Shown here: positions 26,514 to 33,470 of the stretch, piece by piece
How positions within the stretch are numbered: position 1 is the stretch's first letter
How the letters are laid out: each line of letters opens with the position of its first letter
From: Acidobacteriota bacterium
GTDB lineage: Bacteria; Acidobacteriota; Thermoanaerobaculia; Multivoradales; Multivoraceae
Direction of reading: 5' to 3'
NCBI GenBank assembly: GCA_003388555.1
Contig: QQVD01000006.1
Coordinates: 1-64,000, forward strand
DNA length: 64,000 nucleotides
Notes under the pieces: model-generated
The model's database searches: none
Seen by the model: the letters and a program-made list of their open reading frames with translations, nothing else
Told to the model about the DNA's origin: nothing
Program-made: the position numbers and the translations under genes

Positions 26514-28152
26514 ACGGCGCGTCGCCGGATGGTGGGCGACGGCGGTGGCGTTCCTGGTCGCTCCGCTTTCCGGCGCCGGCGCCCAGGCGCCCGTCGCCCA
26601 CTTCTCCCTCGGCGAGCAGTGCCTCGCCTGCCACAACGGCATGACCAGCTCGCAGGGAGAAGACCTCTCGATCGGCATGGACTGGAGCGCGACGATGATG
26701 GCCAACTCGTCGCGCGACCCCTACTGGCAGGCGGCGGTGCGCCGTGAGGCGCTCGATCACCCGGAGTCGGCGGCGGCGATCGAGGCGGAGTGCGCCCGCT
26801 GCCACATGCCGATGATGAGCCTCGAGGCCGAGGCCCGCGGAGAGCCGGTGGAGCTGTTCGCCAACCTGCCCTCCGCCGCGACGTCGCCCGACGCCGACGC
26901 GGTGGCCGCGATGCACCGAGGGCTGGCCGCCGACGGCGTCTCGTGCAGCGTCTGCCACCGCATCGAGCCGGAGGGCCTCGGCTCCGAGGAGAGCTTCGTC
27001 GGCCACTTCGAGATCGACCTCGGCAGTGCGGCGGGACCACACACCACCTACGGGCCGTTCGACGTCGACGAGGGACTGGTCGAGATCATGCGCTCGGCGA
27101 CGTCGCACGTGCCGCAGCGCGGCGAGCACGTGCGCTCCTCCGAGCTGTGTGCCTCGTGTCACACCCTGCTGACCCACACGCTCGGCGAAGGGGGCGCGGT
27201 GCTCGGCGAGTTGCCCGAGCAGGTGCCCTACCTGGAGTGGCTGCACAGCGACTTCGCCGCCAGCCAGAGCTGCCAGTCCTGCCACATGCCGCAGGTCGAA
27301 GGCGAGGTGCCGATCAGCTCGGTGCTCGGCGAGCCTCGTGAGGGCGTCGCACGGCACGCCTTCCGCGGCGGCAACTTCTTCGTGCTGAGGATGCTGGGGC
27401 GCTACCGCGACGAGCTCGCGGTCACCGCCCCGACCCACGCCTTCGAGGCGGCCGCGCGGCGCACCCTCGACCATCTCGCCGAAGCCAGCGCGCGGCTCGA
27501 GGTGCAGCGCCTCGACCGCCGGGGTGGCGTGCTCGAGGCCGAGTTGCGCATCGAGGCGCTGACCGGCCACAAGCTGCCCACCGCCTATCCCTCGCGCCGT
27601 GCCTGGCTGCACGTCGCGCTACGCGACACCGGCGGCAACGTGCTGTGGCAGTCCGGAGCCGTGCGTCCCGACGGTTCGATCGCCGGCAACGACAACGACG
27701 TCGATCCAGACCGCTTCGAGCCCCACCGCCGGGTCGTCGAGCAGGAGGAGGACGTGCAGATTTACGAGGCCATCCTCGCCGATCCCGCGGGACGCCTGAC
27801 CACCGGCCTGCTGACCGCACTGAGCTACGCCAAGGACAACCGGTTGCTGCCCTCCGGGTTCGACAAGCACACCGCCGAGGAGCGCATCGCCGTGCACGGC
27901 GGCGCCCGCGACGACGCCGACTTCGTCGGCGGCGGGGACCGCATCGTCTACCGCATCGAGGTCGGCGAGGCGACCGGCCCGCTGCGCTTCGAGGCCCGCC
28001 TGCTCTACCAACCGATCGGCTACCGCTGGGCCGAGAACCTGGCGCCCTACGCCGACCTCGCGCTGGAGGCCGAGCGCTTCCTGCGCTACTACCGCGAGAT
28101 GAGCGCCGAGAGCACCGCGGTGCTGGCGGAGGTCGTGGCGAAGGTGCCGTAG
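26488..28152 (+). CDS. Exported pentahaem cytochrome c
   Basis: A 554-residue protein with a signal peptide (VAGWWATAVAFLVAPLSGAGA). It has five CxxCH haem sites: CLACH 45-49, CARCH 102-106, CSVCH 153-157, CASCH 221-225 and CQSCH 262-266. The arrangement resembles the cytochrome c-554/NapC-related multihaem group, with many His residues for bis-His ligation (PHTTYGPF, LTHTL, HAFRGGNFFVLRML). The region after 300 has no haem motif and may be a beta-sandwich (LRIEALTGHKLPTAYPSRRA). It starts inside the preceding cytochrome/barrel gene (26-base overlap), so the two are almost certainly made together and probably form one electron-transfer unit. The donor and acceptor cannot be told from sequence. 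Confidence 0.88.
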   Translation: MVDSCRAGERRVAGWWATAVAFLVAPLSGAGAQAPVAHFSLGEQCLACHNGMTSSQGEDLSIGMDWSATMMANSSRDPYWQAAVRREALDHPESAAAIEAECARCHMPMMSLEAEARGEPVELFANLPSAATSPDADAVAAMHRGLAADGVSCSVCHRIEPEGLGSEESFVGHFEIDLGSAAGPHTTYGPFDVDEGLVEIMRSATSHVPQRGEHVRSSELCASCHTLLTHTLGEGGAVLGELPEQVPYLEWLHSDFAASQSCQSCHMPQVEGEVPISSVLGEPREGVARHAFRGGNFFVLRMLGRYRDELAVTAPTHAFEAAARRTLDHLAEASARLEVQRLDRRGGVLEAELRIEALTGHKLPTAYPSRRAWLHVALRDTGGNVLWQSGAVRPDGSIAGNDNDVDPDRFEPHRRVVEQEEDVQIYEAILADPAGRLTTGLLTALSYAKDNRLLPSGFDKHTAEERIAVHGGARDDADFVGGGDRIVYRIEVGEATGPLRFEARLLYQPIGYRWAENLAPYADLALEAERFLRYYREMSAESTAVLAEVVAKVP

Positions 28153-28159
28153 ACGGCGC

Positions 28160-29170
28160 TCACTCTCCCGCCGGCCGGTGCCTGACGGTCCCGTCCTCGG
28201 CGCTGAGCTCGGCCGCCAGGCCGCCCTCGCGCAGCCACGCCGCGGCCGCCGCGTCGCCGCGCAGCACCAGGTCCCAGAACGCCACCGCCGCCATGCGCAC
28301 GATCTCGTGATGGCGGCCCAGCTCGTCGCGCGCCTTGCCGGGTTCGCGGACCGGCCGGCCGCTGAAGGTGGAGTGCACGCCGTCGTCGAGCACCAGCAGC
28401 CACTGCTCGACCCCGTCGATGGCCTCGAACGGAGCCGAGCGGGTCTCGACCGTCTGATCGCCCAGCGGCGAGCCGTCGTCGGTGCCGGTGAGGTGGAAGA
28501 TCGGCGCGCTCATCGCGGCGAAGGCCTCGCCGAGGGAGCGGCCGCGCGGCTTGCTGGGGCTCATCGCGAAGGCGCCGCGCAGCTCCGGCACCGCGAAGCG
28601 CCGGCCGACCTGGGGCATCGACTGGCCGACGGCGACGAGGGTGGTGATGGCGCCGAAGGAGTGGCCGGAGATGCCGATGCGCTCGGCGTCGAGCCGTCCC
28701 GCCAGATCGCCCTGCGCCATCGCCGCGATCCGCTGGACGGCGAAGGGGACGTCGCCGAAGCGATCGATCGACACCTGGGGGCTGCGCACCTCGCGCAGCA
28801 TGCCCTGCACGCCGTGCTGGCGCAGCACCACGACGTCGCTGCCGGCGTGCTGGAGGTGGAAGGTCGCGTAGCCCCAGCTCGCCAGATGACGGCCGAGGTA
28901 CTCGGCACCGTCGCGCGAGCCGCCGGCACCGTGCGACCAGATCACCACCGGTGCCGGAACCGCTTCGTCACCGGCCTCCGGCAGGTAGAGCTTCCACCGC
29001 ACGACGCGGCCGTCGCGCGCGGTGTCGGCCCACTCCCCGAGCTGCACCTCGACCCGGTGCGGCCCGGGGTCGGACTTGTAGGGCGCCGCGGCGGCGACAC
29101 CGGCGGCGAGCAGCAGCAACGCCGCGGCCGCTGCGCGGGGCGGACGTCGCGATCGGCAGCCTCTCGTCAT
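28160..29170 (-). CDS. Exported alpha/beta hydrolase (dienelactone hydrolase/PAF-acetylhydrolase type)
   Basis: A 336-residue exported hydrolase. The signal peptide AAAAALLLLAAGVAAAA is followed by an alpha/beta-hydrolase fold. PVVIWSHGAGGSRDGAEYLG supplies the oxyanion region. The nucleophile elbow is GISGHSFGA, with Ser in GHSFG. A DDGVHSTF segment near 280 probably supplies the catalytic His. An ester or lipid-type substrate is likely but cannot be named. The ATG at 29170 has GGAGG 8 bases upstream; the TTG five codons earlier overlaps that site and was rejected. The stop lies 8 bases from the end of the convergent pentahaem gene. Confidence 0.83.
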   Translation of the reverse strand: MTRGCRSRRPPRAAAAALLLLAAGVAAAAPYKSDPGPHRVEVQLGEWADTARDGRVVRWKLYLPEAGDEAVPAPVVIWSHGAGGSRDGAEYLGRHLASWGYATFHLQHAGSDVVVLRQHGVQGMLREVRSPQVSIDRFGDVPFAVQRIAAMAQGDLAGRLDAERIGISGHSFGAITTLVAVGQSMPQVGRRFAVPELRGAFAMSPSKPRGRSLGEAFAAMSAPIFHLTGTDDGSPLGDQTVETRSAPFEAIDGVEQWLLVLDDGVHSTFSGRPVREPGKARDELGRHHEIVRMAAVAFWDLVLRGDAAAAAWLREGGLAAELSAEDGTVRHRPAGE

Positions 29171-29234
29171 CGGGGTTTCCTCCAATCGATTCTCACCGCC
29201 TCACCCATGCAACGAGCCTCGAAACTGGGACACC

Positions 29235-29278
29235 CAAAACCCTACCCTTCCCCTGAAGCATGAGGGATCAGGGTTTTG
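29235..29278 (-). repeat. Long-looped inverted repeat in the spacer after the M14 gene
   Basis: CAAAACCCT (29235-29243) and its complement AGGGTTTTG (29270-29278) form a perfect 9-bp stem with a 26-base loop. It lies downstream of the M14 peptidase gene on the minus strand. No U-run follows, so a terminator role is doubtful. The loop contains C/G runs like those of the heptamer arrays elsewhere in the window. Confidence 0.35.
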
Positions 29279-29411
29279 TAACGAAGCCACCTCCGTCCCG
29301 CCGGAACGGAGATCCAGCGGCGAGTCGAGCCGCAGAGAACCGCAGTGAGCGCCTTTGGCCAGCGACGGTCTTCCGCGTCGCGAGCTCGCGGGAGAAGCCG
29401 GCACCCCGTCG

Positions 29412-30992
29412 TCAGGGAGCCGTCAGCGACCAGGCCGAGGTGCCGCCGCTCTCGAAGCCGTCGCCGAAGAGGAAGCCGCCGGCGAACACCACCTCGATGC
29501 GCAGCGGCTCGGCGCCCCAGTCGAGCTGGCCGGTGATCGTGTTCACCTCGCTGGCGTCGACCGACTCGCTGAACAGCAGACCGGTCTCGGTGCGCGAGCG
29601 CACCACGAACGACTGCGGCGCGACGTTCGGGTTGGGGTTGCCCTGAGCGAGCAGCGCCTGGTCGACCCGCGCCGTCGGCGTCAGCCAGTAGATCCCTGGC
29701 TCGTCGAAGGTGACCGCATCGCTGAACGACGTCGGCGGCTCGAAGCAGGGCTCGCCGCCGGTCTGGCTCTGGGTCGGCGTCTCGTTCTCGAACACGTTGA
29801 GCGGATCCGGATCCGAGCCCCAGCGCACCCGCGTCTCGTCGACGTCGAAGCAGCCGCGCACCTGCCACTCGACCGGGATCACGGTCTCCGCGGCGACGAT
29901 GCTGGGGATGGCGCCGCGGTTGCTCCACACCAGGTACGGCTCGGCGATGTCGATCCCGGCCAGGGCCGTGCGCACGTGCTTGGGCACGTAGCCGTCCTCG
30001 AGCCCTCCCGGCGTCAGCAGGTCGGCGTCGCCGCCGAGGGTCGATGCGGGTGGCGTCTTGTCGTCGGAGATCTCGATCGTGTAGGCCAGAGAGCGCCAGC
30101 CTTCGGTGGGATACGACGGGTCGGCGTTGGCGGCGTCCCAGGTGGTGGCGTAGGCGGAGTCGTCGAGCGGTCCGTAGGCCGGGCCGAGCAGCTGGTTGGC
30201 GGTGCCCACCGGCAGGAAGCCGTTGTAGGGGCCGCCGTAGGTGCGCATGCGCTGGCCGAGAGCGTCGAGCGCGGTGTCGTCGGGCGAGGTCGAGTTGCCG
30301 CTGTGCAGCGGCGAGCCCCAGGTGTGCAGGATCAGCTCGACGCCGCCGTGGTAGTCCAGCATCACCCGGAAGAGGTGACGCCGCGCCAACTCGTGGATCG
30401 CCTGAGCCCCGACCGTCGACAGGGTGTCGGTGTCGCTGCAGAAGCCACCGCTGCAGCGGTCGTAAGGGTGGTCGCGATTCATGTCCTCGGTGCCGGGCTC
30501 GGCGCCCGGCGAGGAGCGGACGCCGTGGCGGTGACCCCATGGGTTGGCCATCGGCACCAGGAAGATCTCCCGCCGGTCGACCAGCTCGGTGAGCCACGGA
30601 TGGGTGCCGTGGCTGTCGGTGAGCAGATCGGCCAGCGCCAGCAGCACCTCGAGGCTGACGATCTCGTCGCCGTGCTGGGTGCCGACCAGCAGGACCTCGG
30701 GCTTCGCGAAGCCGAGCGCCTCGTTGGTGATGCGCACGATCCAGTGCTCGAGCTCCACCCCGCCGTCGAGGTCGGGCGGCAGGGTGTAGGCGTCCTGGGC
30801 GGTGAACACCTCGACCAGCTCGGGGTGGTCGCTCTCGAGCTGGGCCAGCTGCACCACCATCGAGTCGTACGTGTGGTAGGCGAAGGGTGCCGCGCGCAGC
30901 GATCCGCCCGCGCCCGCCAGGAGCGCGCCGGCGACGAGCAGAGCTGCCCGGCAGCGGGCGGCGGGAAAGCCGGCGCGGCGCGCGGGCCTCAC
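29412..30992 (-). CDS. Secreted M14-type zinc carboxypeptidase with DGFESG-type C-terminal tail
   Basis: A 526-residue exported metallopeptidase. The signal sequence (ALLVAGALLAGAGGSLRAAP) is followed by the M14 catalytic domain: the zinc motif HGDE at 107-110, FLVPMANPWGHRHGVR, DMNRDHPYD, the third zinc His in DYHGGVELILHTWGSP, and the catalytic Glu in YTIEISDD. Known relatives remove C-terminal residues from peptides. A beta-rich C-terminal region follows (GCFDVDETRVRWGSDP, PGIYWLTPTARVD), ending in FGDGFESGGTSAWSLTAP. That tail is shared with the FG-GAP protein at 16057-17763. The GTG start overlaps the stop of the upstream secreted protein by 4 bases (GTGA), which decides the start. Confidence 0.9.
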   Translation of the reverse strand: MRPARRAGFPAARCRAALLVAGALLAGAGGSLRAAPFAYHTYDSMVVQLAQLESDHPELVEVFTAQDAYTLPPDLDGGVELEHWIVRITNEALGFAKPEVLLVGTQHGDEIVSLEVLLALADLLTDSHGTHPWLTELVDRREIFLVPMANPWGHRHGVRSSPGAEPGTEDMNRDHPYDRCSGGFCSDTDTLSTVGAQAIHELARRHLFRVMLDYHGGVELILHTWGSPLHSGNSTSPDDTALDALGQRMRTYGGPYNGFLPVGTANQLLGPAYGPLDDSAYATTWDAANADPSYPTEGWRSLAYTIEISDDKTPPASTLGGDADLLTPGGLEDGYVPKHVRTALAGIDIAEPYLVWSNRGAIPSIVAAETVIPVEWQVRGCFDVDETRVRWGSDPDPLNVFENETPTQSQTGGEPCFEPPTSFSDAVTFDEPGIYWLTPTARVDQALLAQGNPNPNVAPQSFVVRSRTETGLLFSESVDASEVNTITGQLDWGAEPLRIEVVFAGGFLFGDGFESGGTSAWSLTAP

Positions 30993-31531
30993 TCGAACAC
31001 CTCGGTGCGGATCGTGGCGACGAGCTCCTCGACCGCGGAGGCCTCGGCGTCCAGGACCACCACCACGGTGAGTGTGCGTTGGACGATGTCGTGGCGCGCC
31101 GGCAGGCGCGGGCCGGCGACGGCGACCAGCCAGCGACCCTGGGCGTCGCGCGCCACCGCGTCGACCCGGAGGTCTCCCGGATCCGCTGGCGGGCGCCATC
31201 CCCGCGTCGCCTCGAGCTGGGCCCGCGAGAGGGTCTCGAAGTCGAGCTGCCGCACCTCCGGCCAGCGCTCGCGCACGGCCCCCAGGGCGGCGGCCTCGGC
31301 GCGCAGCATCGCCGGCCGGATTCCGGAGTCCGCGGCGCCGCGCGACACGGCGCGCGCCGGTGGCAACGGCTGCATCTCGGCGAGCGAACGCAGCGGCGCC
31401 CGATCGTCCTGTGCCGCCAGCGCTGCCGGCGACACACCAGGCGACACCGCCAACGCCGCGGTCACACCGATCGCAGCGGCGGCTCGGCGGACGATCGCGA
31501 GGATCGAGGGAAGGGGCGCGGGGGCTCTCAC
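30989..31531 (-). CDS. Small exported protein of unknown function, coupled to the M14 peptidase
   Basis: A 180-residue protein with a signal peptide (RAAAAIGVTAALAVSPGVSPAALAA). The mature part is a single predicted alpha/beta domain (AEAAALGAVRERWPEVRQLD, then RWLVAVAGPRLPARHD, TLTVVVVLDAEASAVEELVA). I recognise no family or motif. The GTG start at 31531 is preceded by TAGGAT with a 6-base spacer and no ribosome-binding site. The TGA stop overlaps the GTG start of the peptidase gene, so a role together with the peptidase is plausible, for example as a propeptide-like inhibitor or chaperone; this is only context. Confidence 0.7.
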   Translation of the reverse strand: MRAPAPLPSILAIVRRAAAAIGVTAALAVSPGVSPAALAAQDDRAPLRSLAEMQPLPPARAVSRGAADSGIRPAMLRAEAAALGAVRERWPEVRQLDFETLSRAQLEATRGWRPPADPGDLRVDAVARDAQGRWLVAVAGPRLPARHDIVQRTLTVVVVLDAEASAVEELVATIRTEVFE

Positions 31532-31537
31532 CCGCCG

Positions 31538-31543
31538 ATCCTA
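31538..31543 (-). promoter_or_regulatory. Putative -10 box (TAGGAT), leaderless start
   Basis: On the minus strand TAGGAT is followed by six bases (CGGCGG) and the GTG of the small exported protein. This spacing fits a transcript beginning at the start codon. No -35 box is seen. Confidence 0.45.
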
Positions 31544-32785
31544 CCGTCCGTCAGCGTCTGGATCGCCCTGCGCGTGGGACTCGGCCTCGGGCGCCGTGGC
31601 CTCCTCCCAGGCCCGCTCGGCGGTCGCCGGAACGAAGTCGTCGAAGGCCCGCTCGCCGGCCTCGTCGACCGAGAGCAGCGCCCGCAGCGCCTTCATCTCC
31701 GGCCGTTCGAGCAGGCCCGCGCGCAGGCTCTCGAGGGAGCCGCCGGCGGAGAGCTCTTCGTCGACCGCGGCGAGGATGTCGGCGAACAGCCGGCGCAACC
31801 GTTCGAGCTGCTCGCCCGCTCCCGGCTCCGACTCTTCGGGCTGTGCGTCCTGCCCTGCCTCTGCGATCTGCTCGCGGTACACCGGACCGTGACCGGGCGC
31901 CAGCACCCTCGGCGCGAGCTCCGCCAACCGATCGAGCGTCGCGAGCCACTGCCGCGGATGGCCGTGGCCGCCGTAGGGCAGCGCGTCGACGACGTCGCCG
32001 GTGATCAGGATGCCGGGGCCGGGCAGCCAGAGGATCGTGTCGCCGTCGGTGTGGGCGGCGAAGTGCAGCAGCTCGACGCGCGGGGCCGCTCCGTCGCCGG
32101 CCGGCAGGGTCAGACGCTCGGTGTACAGCAGCGAGGGCGCAGTCAGCGACGTCTCGCGCAAGGCACGCTCGCGCTCCTCGGCGGCGGCGATCTGGGCGGC
32201 GAGGCGCTCGCGCCCCGCGGCGTCGAGAGCGCTGCCGTCGAGCCCCTCGCCGCGCCCGAGCTTCGCCCGCGCGTCCTCGATCGCCGCGGCGAGCCGGTCG
32301 GCGTCCTCCGCGAGCAGGTCGGCGGCGCGGCCCGGCACGTCCTGCTCGAGGGTGTCGTGGGCGACGATCGTCACCCCGGGATGGCGCGCCACCACCCTCT
32401 CGTTGCCGGCCACGTGGTCGACGTGCCAGTGGGTGTTGACCAGCCAGCGCACCGGCAGGTCCAGCGTCGCGTCGATCCAGTCGAGCAGCCGGTCGGTCGC
32501 CTCGCCGTCGGCCTGGGTGTCGACCAGCAGCAGCTCGCCGCCGAGGTCGACGACCACCGAGTTCGAGTCGGAGAAACGTCTCGCTGCCGGCTGCAAAGCC
32601 GCCCAGACGCCGTCGCCGAGCGGCTCGACGATCGGGAAGCGCTCTTCGGTGGCGGTTTCCGCTTCCGCCGCCTGCTGGGCGCTCGCAGCGACGGCCAGGA
32701 CCGCCAGCCCCAGCAGCAGCATCGCGGCGACCCGGAGAGTCCGTCGTGACCCGAGATGTCCGAGACGTCGCGGGAGGGCGTTCAT
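31541..32785 (-). CDS. Exported metallo-beta-lactamase superfamily hydrolase
   Basis: A 414-residue protein with an N-terminal signal helix (VAAMLLLGLAVLAVAASAQQ). The MBL fold shows FSDSNSVVVDLGGELLLVDT and the metal motif HWHVDH at 119-124 in NTHWHVDHVAGN. The later ligands are in HTDGDTILWLPGPGILITGD and LAPGHGPVY. It resembles the periplasmic quinoprotein-relay/beta-lactamase-like group; the substrate is unknown. About 60 helical residues follow the usual metal sites in the middle of the protein (EDADRLAAAIEDARAKLGRG), and a C-terminal helical extension runs from about 310 to 414. The ATG at 32785 gives a proper signal peptide. Its -10 region and ribosome site are not obvious, and the repeat-rich spacer begins directly upstream. 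Confidence 0.83.
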   Translation of the reverse strand: MNALPRRLGHLGSRRTLRVAAMLLLGLAVLAVAASAQQAAEAETATEERFPIVEPLGDGVWAALQPAARRFSDSNSVVVDLGGELLLVDTQADGEATDRLLDWIDATLDLPVRWLVNTHWHVDHVAGNERVVARHPGVTIVAHDTLEQDVPGRAADLLAEDADRLAAAIEDARAKLGRGEGLDGSALDAAGRERLAAQIAAAEERERALRETSLTAPSLLYTERLTLPAGDGAAPRVELLHFAAHTDGDTILWLPGPGILITGDVVDALPYGGHGHPRQWLATLDRLAELAPRVLAPGHGPVYREQIAEAGQDAQPEESEPGAGEQLERLRRLFADILAAVDEELSAGGSLESLRAGLLERPEMKALRALLSVDEAGERAFDDFVPATAERAWEEATAPEAESHAQGDPDADGR

Positions 32786-32999
32786 CGCTGCATTCTCACA
32801 CGCGGCGCGACGATCGCTATCGACCTCCGCGAACCTCCACCCCATTCCCCTTTCAGGGGACACGGCGGAAGAGAGACCCCTGGCCTTCTCCGGCTCAGGA
32901 GATTCGTCCTGCGGCTCAGCTCGCTGCCGCTCGCTTCGGCGTGAGGCTGCCAGCCAGCCAAGTCGACGCACCGCGCGACGATTCGGTTTACCGCAAAGC

Positions 33000-33030
33000 G
33001 TGGATCCCGGATCAAGTCCGGGATGACAGA
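33000..33030. repeat. REP-like palindrome
   Basis: ATCCCGGA (33004-33011) and TCCGGGAT (33017-33024) form a perfect 8-bp stem with loop TCAAG, within TGGATCCCGG to GGGATGACAG. It is the classic extragenic palindrome type (GTCATCCC to GGGATCC on the other strand) seen in many Proteobacteria. A related half-element, GTCATCCCCGCGCAGG, occurs at 59143-59166. Confidence 0.7.
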
Positions 33031-33115
33031 TGTCGGGTTCTCTCGTCCGAGGGGAGGTTCGTACGTCAGCCGTTGATCCTCTTTCAGGGGATACGAGCGG
33101 GAAAGCCACGCCGGT

Positions 33116-33295
33116 GCTCGCAGGCTCGCGCTGAGCGCTCGCTTCGGCGAAACAGCGTCACTGCTCGCAGGCTCGCACTGCCGCTCTTGCGGCTCAGCTC
33201 GCGCTGAGCGCTCGCTTCGGCGAAACAGCGTCACTGCTCGCAGGCTCGCACTGCCGCTCTTGCGGCTCAGCTCGCGCTGAGCGCTCGCTTCGGCG
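33116..33295. repeat. 73-bp tandem repeat, about 2.5 copies
   Basis: A 73-base unit starting GCTCGCAGGCTCGC is present in full at 33163-33235. A third copy starts at 33236 and is identical as far as 33295, where the match stops. A first copy at 33116-33162 lacks an internal stretch of about 26 bases. The unit contains short palindromes such as CCGCTCTTGCGG. Related fragments (GCGGCTCAGCTCGC, CGCTCGCTTCGGCG) lie at about 32910-32943. Open frames through it are antisense or low-complexity, and I do not call a gene. The rest of 32786-33458 holds no gene. Confidence 0.85.
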
Positions 33296-33330
33296 TGGGC
33301 ACGTCTCGTCGAGCGAACGCCAACAGCCTT

Positions 33331-33470
33331 TGCCCCTCTTCCCTCTTCCCTTTGCCCCTCTTCCCTTTCCCTTCTCCCTCCTCCCTTTCCTCTTCCCTTG
33401 TCCCTTGTCCCTTGTCCCTCTCCCCAACCCCTGACCCCTGACCCCTAATCCCTAATCCCTAATCCCCCTC
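33331..33470 (-). repeat. G-run heptamer array at the 3' end of the PHP gene
   Basis: Read on the minus strand this is a chain of short G-run words: GGGATTA three times, GGGGTCA twice, GGGGTTG, then GGGACAA three times and a run of GGGAAGA, GGGAGAA and GGGAAA words. The PHP gene's TAG stop falls inside the first GATTAGGG. The same words make up the arrays at 51055-51115 and 58926-59120. Successive G-runs could form G-quadruplexes in DNA or in the mRNA 3' end. Confidence 0.85.

Noticed and set aside
30887-32749. 620-codon plus-strand frame across the small exported protein and MBL genes
   Set aside because: It is antisense to two genes with signal peptides and, in one case, an HxHxDH motif; the translation has no recognisable domain.
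33116-33295. CRISPR array
   Set aside because: The repeats are contiguous 73-base units without unique spacers, and no cas genes are present.
33194-33427. Small gene over the tandem repeat and purine-rich tract (minus strand)
   Set aside because: The translation is repeat-derived Lys/Gly/Arg and Ser/Ala/Glu strings with no start signal. It does not look like a protein.
33331-33470. Telomere or chromosome end, because of GGGATTA repeats
   Set aside because: The sequence continues with ordinary genes on both sides, and the same words occur at two other internal loci.
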